Origin: Crambe crambe
Taxonomy: Eukaryota; Porifera; Demospongiae; Poecilosclerida; Crambeidae
DNA length: 64,000 nucleotides
Direction: 5' to 3'
Assembly (NCBI GenBank): GCA_963924555.1
Contig: OZ004584.1
Span: 496,001-560,000 of the forward strand
The position numbers and the translations under genes were made by a program. Below the pieces are notes generated by a model. It did no database searches. It had not been told where the DNA came from and saw only the letters and a program-made list of their open reading frames with translations. This document shows, one piece after another, positions 1-29,154 of the stretch (positions within the stretch are counted from its first letter, which is position 1; each line of letters begins with the position of its first letter).

Positions 1-145
1 ATTCAATCCAGGCAATGCTATGTACTAACTCATTGTTATTATTATTCAAATTGCATACACACACATACACACACACACTCTGAATGGTGGTACGGCCATG
101 GCTGTACCAGCCATAGCAATAGCAGTGCCTCCGGCCGTGTTTTTC
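1..145. repeat. Right end of a fold-back repeat carrying a tacggccatggc palindrome
   Basis: This stretch matches 7255-7370 almost base for base (aggcaatgc, atgtactaact, attattattcaaattgcatacacaca, then a tacggccatgg palindrome and agcagtgcctccggcc). At 7020-7375 the same sequence forms the right end of a larger fold-back element, so the window opens inside another copy. It contains a short CA microsatellite. No gene is seen here. Confidence 0.6.
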
Positions 146-2190
146 TGCTGCTGTTTTCTTTACTAAATGTTCCAGCAAACTAACTTGCTGCTGATAAAAT
201 TATGATGGATGACTAAAACAGGCTGCAATTATGCTACAATAAACCATCACTTATTAATTTTCTTACCAAATTTTAAAGCATAATAGGCATGTTTGTTGAG
301 CATAATAGGGAAGGGGTTCTGGCATTGGAGCATAGCATAATAGGGAAGAAAAAAAAGCATAATTTGCATGTCTCTATCTCTAAGTGCTTGAGGTCAGTAA
401 ACAATACAATAGTATACACAGAAACAGAGTATCGGGTTTCTTAAGTTCATATAAGGAAGGCAGTGAGTTTTCATTTTTGGTGCAAACAATCTGCAATCTC
501 CTATAAAAACAAAACAAAATAAAACAAACAAACAATGACAACAAACAAGACCATTTTTCTTTGATAGCTAATCAGAAATGGCAACCAAAGGTCAACTCTC
601 TCCACATGAAACCACAACGCTAGGGCGCTAAGGGTTGTGGGTTAACTTCCAAGTGCCTCATTATTTTTCCAAGCTATCAAATTTCATGATCTTTTTTTGC
701 CTCGGCACCGGAGTGCCGAGGCACAGTGCCAAAGGCAACTATAATCGATCTATGATGGTACGTAATAATAGCGCGCGCAATGATGCGTGGTGATGCGTAT
801 CGAGCACGTGCATTATTAGCACTAGCTCTCTAGCTACTAGCTAGCTAAGCCAAGACAAAAAAGATAAACAGGCTCAAGCTCAGGCTCGCAGTCACTACGC
901 AGTAATGCTGCTACACCGTGAAGAGAGTGCTGATGCTTCTTGGCCATCTTTTCCAACAAATCAAGCCCATGCAGAGAACTGACTAAAAGACAGCAATGAA
1001 CAAAAATAACAGAGCCACGTTACAAACAGACAGGCTCAGGCTCACAGTCACTACGCAGTAATGCTACACCGTGAAGAGAGTGATGCTTCTTGGCCGTCTT
1101 TGCCAACAAATCAAGCCCATGCAGAGAAGACAGCAAAACAGAGATTGCAATGTACATGAACTAGGTGATCATTTGAAGTGCCAAAGACTTAGAGAGAGCC
1201 ATGTTGAAGGAGAATCTAATGAAAGAATCCCAGACATACTTCAATCAAGTTATATGCGTGAGAATCATTCAAATTTGAACAACAAGAATACTAGCTGTGT
1301 AAATATCCACTTACTACAATAAGCCATGTTGCTTAGTGCACATTATTTATAAAGTTTAATAAAGGTTGCACTGAAGTCGTGCCGAGGCATTCCTAGTCTT
1401 TTTAAAAGACTAACTTGTTTATAGATTCTTCTTTTAGCACTGGCTATGTATATATTTGGGTTAGCTTGAGTTATTATAAGAATACACTCAGTAATTATGT
1501 GCACTAACAGTTTTGATTTGATGCTACTGGATGGTTCATACGTACACACAAACCTAATTAACACAGGAGACAACTACGTAACTGGCAGGTTACTAGGTGT
1601 GAAGGAACTAACATAAGGTAGAGACATTGCCAATTAAACAGTCCAAAATATCAAATTCAAAGGACATGATAGCCATCTCCTTAGCAACACTCTCCTTAAA
1701 TAACTCCCCTTCTTGGCTTCCTTCATGCATGTACTCACTCTTGCCATGATTAATGTGCATGCAGTGAAATCTTGTTCCCACTGTTCATCAACACTCCTGC
1801 ATAGAACTTTTGTCTGCAGTATGCAATTGCAAATTTGCAGGCAAAGAGTCACACATTAATTGTTGTGGAAATAGACTGATTGTAAATTGCCTACAAAGAT
1901 GAAGTGATGCTAACCATCTGTCATGATCTTTGGCTTCCGCCTAATTGACATATCCACAGGAAGTTAGTATAACCACATGCAATCATCAGCATTCATTCAA
2001 TGGCTTCTGAGGATTATAGACTGAGTTGACCATAAATAATACTTTGAACTCTGAGCTGCAAAGGTGATTATATTGACGTCGCCCTCAGCTCTTCATCTTT
2101 GTACATAGAAACTGTGTGTTTAGCAATCTGACTAGATTGGTATGATGATATAAACTATAATTATGCGAATACAGAGCACATTTTATCAAG
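146..2190. other. Gene-free stretch upstream of the first visible RTK-1 exon
   Basis: No convincing exon was found. The signal peptide and first cysteine exon of RTK-1, expected by analogy with RTK-3 and RTK-6, were not recognised; they may be too diverged or lie before the window. The stretch holds a 26-bp perfect-arm palindrome at 698-723, an imperfect direct repeat of about 110 bp (882-986 and 1031-1134, sharing ctcaggctc, agtcactacgcagtaatgct, accgtgaagagag and caaatcaagcccatgcagaga), and AT-rich DNA. Short open frames here look like chance. Confidence 0.5.
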
Positions 2191-21519
<19,329 letters not shown>

Positions 21520-21904
21520 AGTAATGAAAACTCTAACATACATATATTACGCACGCACTCAGCACACTGGAACAGTATTTTTTAATAGATGAAATTTAGC
21601 ACGAGAATTAAAGGTGCGCATGCGCAAGCATGGTTGAAATACTAGCCAGCCCTTGCCCTCGATGTGATGTGTCAGATTTGGAGGGAAATTCGTACTTTGA
21701 ACACTATATTGCAACTCACTCCTCCCTCATGAATGTGGACAGGATCCTCTCTGCTCTGTCATCGCCAGAACCCGACTTATCACTTGTTATAAATCATTTT
21801 TATGTTACACCGAGTAGCTTCCCTCAGTCACCTGACATTTTTTGCCTTTTTTTCCCCCCATTTTATTTTGCATATACCCTTTGGGCTTTACATTGCTAAG
21901 ATTG
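21520..21904. repeat. 3' flank of RTK-1 with a dispersed repeat copy
   Basis: Contains attaaa near 21606 (possible poly-A signal variant) and tgcgcatgcgcaagc at 21614. A repeat at 21690-21905 recurs in inverse orientation at 54790-54990 and 55040-55245 (shared: cctccctcatgaatgtgg, aggatcctctctgctctg, atcacttgttataaatc). The open frame across it is treated as repeat-derived. Confidence 0.6.
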
Positions 21905-22825
21905 ATTTGATTTGAGCTGAGTGCGAGCTAGATCGAGAGAGAAAGAGCAGCTACCAGTTTGATGAGTCCCAGTAATTAAGAAAGTGTATGGGAAATGTCC
22001 AATGTCTTGTGGTACCTAGTATGGGTGGTCTTAGGTTCAGAGTTGCCTCCAATATACTGGGCATGTGTGTGGGGAACAGCAGGGTAATCAATAACATATA
22101 CTTTCAAAAATCGTTACAAGAATAATTGACCAGTCCAGGCGCAGCAAGAAATTAAACAATCATTGTGTGTAGCTATGTGTCACATCTGCAATTTCCTAAG
22201 CTACCAAATTTAGCAGCAGACACAGCTGTGGTTATTGAGCTAGCAGCACGTAATCGTACATACCAACCATCCAGATTTCCCTGGATTATCCAGGGATTGG
22301 GTGTCAAATCCAGACATCCAGGAATCAACAGAAAAATCCAGGGAACATTCCTATGTGCTCTTTAGATATAAATGGCTACATTACCAGATTCTGCCTTGAA
22401 GCCTATGTTTGTGTGTATCCGAGATACATCAACATAACATTAATTTTAAAAATTAATTTCATCCAGGGAAATTAATTCAAATCCAGGGGGAAAATATCCT
22501 AGCAGAGAAGTGTTTTTGGGGGGTTGGTAAGCATGCGTAATGCATGACACTCTCAATCTGCTTGAATGGACAATATGTACAATTCATATACACAAATATC
22601 ATATTAGTAAGATAGCTATAGCTGTAGCTAGCTAGTAGCTAAATCTTCCATGGAAGTTGCAATACTGAGGGTGTGCAGCGCCGGATGGGCCGGGTGCACA
22701 TGGTGTGGGGAAAGCTGTGTAAACAAGGTAGTCAATGTATACTTTCAAAAATCATTTTAATACAAGAATGATCAACCAGAGCAGGCACAGCAAAAGGGAT
22801 CACTGTCACGGACATCTGCAGTAGC
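21905..22825 (+). promoter_or_regulatory. Shared upstream module, copy 1 (before RTK-2)
   Basis: Two segments (21915-22160 and 22640-22825) match the DNA upstream of RTK-3 (28080-28250 and 28255-28436) and RTK-4 (38280-38560 and 38680-38870). Shared blocks include gagtcccagtaatta, gaataattgaccagtccag, aaatcttccatggaagttg, gtgtgcagcgccggatgggc and atcactgtcacggacat. The match ends at the start codon, so it probably holds promoter and 5' leader. Bases 22165-22540 are an extra insert with repeated atccagg words. No TATA box was identified. Confidence 0.6.
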
Positions 22826-23952
22826 TATCATGGCAGTATTTGTCTTTAGACATATACTGCCATGATATATGGCAGTATTATAAATAACCAGTATCACAAT
22901 ACCTATGATGGAGAGACTTGATGAACAATTCAATGTGACTTCACTGACATACCGGTGTGTGAGAAATCAACACCAATGCTGATTTATGTTGTCAGTATTA
23001 TGCAGTACTGCAACAGACGACTTTGGGGACTTGAAGTGACGGTGGATATGGCGCACAGGATTGCAGGAAAAAGAGTGTCAGCATTTGAAATCAAGATAAG
23101 CGACTTGCCACTCGAAGGTGGGGGAGGTGAATCTGGCTGTCCTGTAACCACGCATCAAGTAAGGCTGTTCATAAAACCTTGTCCTAGCAACACACTAGGT
23201 CATCTATTCCAAGTACTGCATGCAGCCTAGTAATTACCCCACGTGTGCATGCGCAGAAAGGGGTAAAGTGATTGGGGTGGTAGGTAGTGGGTGTATGTCT
23301 ATATGTGTACAAAAGTAAAATCTGAATGCCATCTTGGCGGATGACTTACGTTGTGAAGCGCTGGTCGAGGCTTCTTCTTCCACTTTGTAGCCTAATGCTC
23401 CAGTCACAGTGTTCATCATTACGTAAGAATAGGAAGATGATTTTGGTTAGGAGGCAACACAATTCCAATCTTCGCAGTAGTAAGAAGGTATTTACATACA
23501 CTTGTATAATGGGGTGTAATTTTCAGGGGGGTAAAAGCTCACCCTGTATTATAATGGGGGCACCTCTTTCTGATCAAAGTGAAGGTACATGAATTACTCC
23601 ATGTATGTATGTATGTGTGTGTTTACAGCCCAGTGGTAATGGCTCCGTGCTTCTTCTGCAAGGTCTCAGTAATACCATCGATGTTGAAAGGTTTGGAGTT
23701 CCTATCTATGTCCAGGTGAGGTAGTTGGCTACTTGAAAGGGGTAGGGGAAGTGACATGGGGTTCTGGGGAGGGGAGGGGAGGGGAGGGGAGGGAGTGGAC
23801 TCATCGAGGCCAACCTCCATCTCATCCTCATGCATACTTTGAATCAGCCTCCACCCTTACTCCTCCACTCCCTTACCCCTTGCCAAATTGGTTTAAGATA
23901 GGACACACACACACCATACATACATACATACATACATACATACATACATACA

Positions 23953-24410
23953 TCTTCTTCTTCTCTTCTTCTGTATTGCTGCCGTTTCACGGTCACGCAA
24001 ACCCTTAGGGCAGCAAGATCAAAGCATTTTCCACTTCCTCTCTAGCTCCCGTGACATGTATGGAGAGCCAAACCACCTCTGCTTCTGAACCACTTCCTAC
24101 ATGTCAAACACTGCGCTGCACCTCTCTGCTCGCTCACTGGCTTTCTCCTCTCATCCACACACTTATGCCTCTTCTTATCACCCTCCCTTCTGAAAGACCT
24201 GGAACACACTTCACACACCACCCCTCTTCCAGCTGCCAATGTCCTAGAAACTTCGACCTCCCTGCATTTCTCCACTCCAGCTCTGCACAATGTCTTCCAC
24301 CTGGCTCTGGACTTCACTGCTTCCTCGTACCATTCATCTTCAGCCACTTCTATATCTTTAAGGTTGTTTCTAATCACATCTCTCCATCTTTTTCTAGGAC
24401 CACATACATA
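23953..24410 (-). mobile_element. 3' fragment of a non-LTR retrotransposon (LINE)
   Basis: On the minus strand 24408-24042 reads GPRKRWRDVIRNNLKD, then WYEEAVKSRARWK, two C2H2-like knuckles (CEVCSRSFRREGDKKRHKC and CLTCRKWFRSRGGLALHTC) and a stop. This arrangement is familiar from the C-terminus of LINE reverse transcriptase proteins. The 5' part is missing and runs into a CA/ACAT microsatellite, and the 3' side is also bordered by ACAT repeats. It lies in an intron of RTK-2, antisense to it. Confidence 0.8.
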
Positions 24411-24412
24411 AT

Positions 24413-24458
<46 letters not shown>

Positions 24459-25169
24459 CACGCACGCACGCACACACACACGCGCGCATACACACACACA
24501 CACCTTAAGTTATGTTCAGTAAAGCTTAAGTCAAGCTACAACCAGTTAATTTACACTACATACCACAAACTCATACATTATGCATGAATTAAATGACATG
24601 TGTAGTAGAGCACATGGTGACAGAAAAAAGAAAAGCTGAATCAGATACGAGAATCCTCAGCCATCAGGTACATAATTTAAGTCTATGTAGTATAACACAC
24701 AATAACAACTACTCAGACTCACATTAGGTAGGAAAACCCAATCAAACCTAAAATCAACCAATGTGGTAGTCTGCACACCAAAAGCCAATAGACTAAGTAT
24801 GTGTCACTCAAGACAGAAAAAATAAGTCAAGTTCGAGAGACGTATCCTACAGTCCGGACTCCTGTGGGAGTGGTCCCACACTTTTCGTAGCTGGCCATAG
24901 GTCGGGAGACTAATGGGACCGAAACCTATGGTTGGTGATGATCGAACTGGGTTCTCCCCTCAAATAAGCTCTCAAAGAAAAACTCAAACAACTAATAGAA
25001 TCATCTCACAATCACACTATCTCAACATAAGTATAGTAATGGTCCTAAAGGTTAATTATCAAGTTAATTTGATTTAAATAGGTGACCTCTACCTGTGATA
25101 AAGCAATGGATAAAGGTCTTACCAAACTTATACTTTTATGTTTTTCTCCTTTTATTTTTCTTATGATTC

Positions 25170-25212
<43 letters not shown>

Positions 25213-25215
25213 TAG
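24411..25215. repeat. CA/ACAT microsatellites and unique DNA in RTK-2
   Basis: Tandem CA with cgca interruptions at 24420-24502 and a CA run at 25171-25208 that forms the end of the intron before exon 25216. Between them lies about 650 bases without any recognised feature. These repeats create Cys/Val-rich frames on the minus strand that are artefacts. Confidence 0.8.
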
Positions 25216-25574
25216 GTGAGGGCGTGGAATCCAGCCTGTCTCTCGGGAAACTGGAGCAGTCCGGAGGTGGTCATCATCGAAGAGATCTTTCCTCCAAGTG
25301 AAATCTCTGCCAGCATCTCCTCCATCACTGAGTCTACAAATGGATCATACCAGTACTTCATGGATGTAGACTGGGATGCATCTTCAGCCGGTGCTTCTCC
25401 ACGGCCTAGAGTGCAGAAAAGACAAACAGACAGTAGGATGGAAGTCACTGAATATATGGTGGCCATTGGAGTTGAACCAATTGACGAGCCATCTGTGGGG
25501 AGAGTTGGGGTAAGGATGTCATTTGAGTTCACGAGTGTGTGGTGGTTAAATTTAGTTAAGAATTGAACAAGTTC

Positions 25575-25579
<5 letters not shown>

Positions 25580-25632
<53 letters not shown>
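25580..25632. repeat. GA microsatellite in RTK-2
   Basis: About 25 GA units follow the exon at 25216-25509. The matching place in RTK-1 (12960-13006) has GGGA and GA repeats of different length. Confidence 0.85.
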
Positions 25633-26339
25633 GTGACAGGTGCACTGCTGTAGCTGTTGAAGAAACTGTGAACTAAAAGTAAATAGTTAGAATAATGATA
25701 CTATAATTGTTGTTACACAAACTGACATAGAAATCAAAGGATGTTAATTACAATAGCCTTTTCACACGAAACTAGACATAGTTTTTGTTTCATCGTTGCA
25801 AGACAATTAGAGTGCGTGTGTTTGCTACATACACACACGTGTGGAAAGCAGAAAATTTATATTTATTTTAGCAGATGGAAAGCACTGGTTCTCTCTTTGT
25901 AGGGCAGACACGTATACTAGTGGGCCTTCATTGTACTACTAAGTCTTGAATGAATGCTTAAAACTTGATTTCTGCCTTAGACTATGATATAATATACTTC
26001 ATGTTTGTGACTGTAGGCTGATCAACGGAATGCACGAGTTGAAGGAGATATTAGCATTTCAGAGATGGATATGGGTAACTCCACTCTTTATGTTCAGGTA
26101 TGCACCAACATACATACATACATACATACATACATATGCAGGGGTGTATCCACAGAATTTTGAGTGGCCCGGTGTGCCTATGCGTGGGATCGCCATGCCC
26201 ACTTTATCCTTCACCCTACTTATCAGAAGGAGTTTTGCTATGCTAATGTGATCATGACTCTTGAAGGTCGTGGTGCTTCATATAGGCATAACCACTTAGC
26301 TAACTCTGCAGGCATGGGATAATAAAAGTGGTCCGGTGA

Positions 26340-26792
26340 AAACATAAAGGGATCGAGTGAACATCCAAACAAATGCTGGCTAATTAATAGCTATGACAAA
26401 ATGGCCAACAAAGTCTTGATTTAGTTGGTGCAAACTTTAATTAGTAAAAAAATTATCTTACTGAAGCAGTTGCCACCATTTAATTATTTATGAGATTGTT
26501 GAAAATGTAAGATTCATGAAAGATTTGATGTAAGCACTTTTAGATCACTGTTCAGCTTGTACTGACAATAGCAGAAATAGACAACCAGGAGGACTATGAA
26601 TCTGAACGATCAAGATGATCACCAGAATTCCAAAGGTTATGGAGCCACCAAGGATGCCAGGTAAGGGATGTTCAGCAGCTGTAAGGAAAAGGAAGAAAAA
26701 AGAAGTTTATTGTAATGGGGATATCCTCTCCAATTAGAATACCTTTGTAATTAATAGGGCATCCCTTCAATTGGGACACTCTCTAATCTAAT
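26340..26792 (-). other. Inverted segment containing the RTK-2 transmembrane exon
   Basis: This stretch is the reverse complement of about 16560-17060 in RTK-1, including introns on both sides. The exon copy (26538-26678 on the minus strand) has a 4-base insertion that breaks the frame. Neighbouring RTK-2 exons remain in the plus orientation, so this is a local inversion after duplication. Confidence 0.9.
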
Positions 26793-27719
26793 ATTATTAT
26801 CTAAAATCAATTCCCCTCCCCCTCCCCCCTCCCCCCTCCCCCACAAATAATTTCCACTATACATACATGGTATTGGAAGATCATACAAACTCATCCACAA
26901 CACAAAAGTTTTAGCTATTCACAAGTGAAACCTCCGATAAAGGACACTCCAAGAGAGGACAAACCTCACATCAAGGACACATTTGTATCATACACTCTAC
27001 ACAAGTAGCCTCCAGTGTGTTTCCTTTTCAGGAGTCCAAGAACAAGTATTCACACTTGGAAGAGAAGAGGGATGATGCTCCAAGCAATGAAATAGAACCA
27101 GCTGAGGATGAGGACGACATTTATGGTGATCTTGGAGATTTGGAAGGAAATGACCTCATGCAGTTTGCTTATCAGATAGCCACAGGCATGGTAGGCCAAA
27201 AAAAATTATAATGAATAGAGCGTTTGTATAACCATGCCATTAAGTTCACAATCCCCATATATAGAGCATAATATAGAGCTGATAAGTATTTGCATCCATG
27301 GTGTGTGTATAATTAGAAGTACGAGCATTAATTTAAATTTGCATAATTTTTCCAAAAAACCACTACCCACGAAACTGGCCAGTAACCCATCTAGTTATGA
27401 AAGTGACACCAAAAATGTCAACCATTGCATGGCCTAATGGTAAAAGGAGACATTGCAAATGCTCTAGTTATTGTCATCGGTTTTTGAGATAATATTTATT
27501 GTGCACAGGAATATCTTGCCAGTATCAACATCGTCCACAGGGACTTGGCCTGTCGCAACATTTTAGTGGGTGCGGGCAAAAACTTGAAGATCACTGATTT
27601 TGGACTGTCGAGAGAAGTGGAGGAAGTCTACGTCAAGAAGACGAAAGGAAGACTCCCTCTCAAGTGGATGGCCTTGGAATCCATCGAAGCACAAGAGTTT
27701 ATGTCTGATATGTGGTCCT

Positions 27720-28050
27720 ATGGTGTTACCTTGTGGGTAATAGGGACAATGGGTAGGTGTGATCCTATGGTGTTACCTTGTGGGAAATAGGGACAATGGG
27801 TAGGTGTGGTCCTATGGTGTCACCTAGTGGGAAATAAGGACAATGGGTGAGTGTGGGAAATAGGGACAATGAGTAGGTGTTGTTACCTTGTGGGAAATAG
27901 GGACAATGGGTGGGTGTGGTCCTATGGTGTTACCATGTGGGAAATAGGGACAATGGGTAGGTGTGCGCAAACGCATGCGCAAACGCATGCGCAAGCGTGG
28001 TTGCGGATGGGACAATGGGTAGGTGTGCGCAAACGCATGTGCAAGCGTGC
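27720..28050. repeat. Minisatellite derived from the end of a kinase exon
   Basis: Repeated units of about 47 bases, gtgtggtcctatggtgttacc then ttgtgggaaatagggacaatgggtag, are copies of the last part of the [14 protein letters not shown] exon plus its 5' splice site. It then grades into gcgcaaacgcatgcgcaagcg words. RTK-1 has one extra copy at 20397-20442. The downstream kinase exons of RTK-2 are missing where the array lies. Confidence 0.85.
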
Positions 28051-28074
28051 ATGGTTGCCTGAAATGAAGCTTAG

Positions 28075-28438
28075 CTGAGTGCGAGAGAGAAAGAGCAGCT
28101 GACATTCACCAGTTTGATGAGTCCCAGTAATTAGAAAGGGTATGGAAACTGTCCAATATCTTGCTACAGCCCAGCTATAAAAGGTAATCAATAATGTATA
28201 CTTTCAAAAAGAATAATTGACCAGTCCAGGCGCAGCAAGAGATTAGACAATCTAGTAGCTAAATCTTCCATGGAAGTTGCAATTCTGAGTGTGTGCAGCG
28301 CCGGATGGGCCGTGGTGTGGGGAAACCTGTGTAAACAAGGTAGTCAATGTATACTTTCAAAATCATTTTAATACAAGAATGATCAACCAGAGCAGGCACA
28401 GCAAGGGATCACTGTCACGGACATCTGCAGTAGCTATC
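28075..28438 (+). promoter_or_regulatory. Shared upstream module, copy 2 (RTK-3 promoter and leader)
   Basis: The compact version of the module described for RTK-2, ending at the RTK-3 start codon. Just upstream (27965-28045) are repeated gcatgcgcaa words like the NRF1-type palindrome. The leader contains a short upstream reading possibility, but its frame is not kept in copy 3, so it is unlikely to be coding. Confidence 0.55.
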
Positions 28439-29154
28439 ATGGCAGTACATGTCTTTAGTGCAACTAGAACTTTGATAATTCTGTTGGTGTTGCCCATGGC
28501 TGTCTTTAATCAGCAGTCGTGTTTGGTCCCCTTACAGCCTTCACAGCCTCTTTATGAAGTGAATTTCACGGCAGAAAATAGAGATCTCTTGCTGACTGAG
28601 GGAAGGTGTTTTTTAGGCTGTTTCACACATCCACATCCATCTTTTGCTGTAAGTATCTATACATGAAAATTATTATACTAACTAGTAGTATTAGTAGTAA
28701 TGCCACTGTTATTATTCTCACTATTAAATTTTCAGCGAGCAAGGACAATAGATCGTACCACATATGAGACTTGGCCTTTTCCTATCTTGAATGATAACTC
28801 AGACTGCAATGACCAAGAAATTGTAGGTTTACTGCATGCATGCAGATAAAGTACCCAAAGACTACTAAATTTGTGTTTGTAGGTCCATGAGTGTGTTAGA
28901 GGCTGTCGAACATGGCTAACTGTCATCAACAACAACCCAGGATATAAAAAAAGCAGTTGCATTCAAGACTGTGTAAGCTCTGGCTAACCCACATCCAAAC
29001 TAGCTGTCAAGATTGACATTAATTTTGTTGATGATTTTAGCAAAGAGAATGCAGAGAAGAGCTCGTGTGTAATGATCGTAATGATAGATGTATGAATCTG
29101 GACACCATTGATCTCTGGATAGCTAGAAGTAGCTGCCTCATCAACTGCCGTATA
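28439..29154 (+). other. Signal peptide and anosmin-like cysteine box of RTK-3
   Basis: Exons 1-4 encode [13 protein letters not shown], then [18 protein letters not shown], a CIQDCQREC run and CLINC. The order (RC-x3-C after a TE/EG stretch, a distal C, paired C-x3-C groups, then FN3 units) recalls the Cys box of anosmin-type proteins. The resemblance was judged by eye and is not a confirmed domain hit. The box recurs in RTK-4 and RTK-6, and in part in RTK-1. Confidence 0.4.

Larger units (their letters stand above)
22829..28070 (+). pseudogene. RTK-2: chimaeric, broken receptor tyrosine kinase
   Basis: A start codon context like RTK-3 (atcATGGCAGTA at about 22829) runs after ten codons into a stop, then joins RTK-1-type exons. 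These are 22888-22954 (partial, copy of 11421-11557), 23006-23158 (copy of 11649-11808 with a 7-base deletion near 23035 giving a frameshift and stop), 23629-23715 (intact), 25216-25509 (in-frame loss of 8 codons), 26017-26097 (intact), the transmembrane exon inverted (26538-26678, with a 4-base insertion), 27032-27190 (intact) and 27509-27752 (HRDLACRN and DFG kept, 2 codons lost). No glycine-loop, alphaC, kinase-insert or C-terminal exon is present. It cannot encode a working kinase. Several exons remain clean, so duplication was fairly recent or parts are exchanged with RTK-1. Confidence 0.85.

Noticed and set aside
21630..21899. Open frame of 89 codons after RTK-1
   Set aside because: Most of it is a dispersed repeat present in inverse orientation at 54790 and 55040, and the frame is not conserved there.
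28289..28438. Coding extension upstream of the RTK-3 ATG
   Set aside because: The frame is not preserved in the module copies before RTK-2 and RTK-4, where the same DNA has indels.
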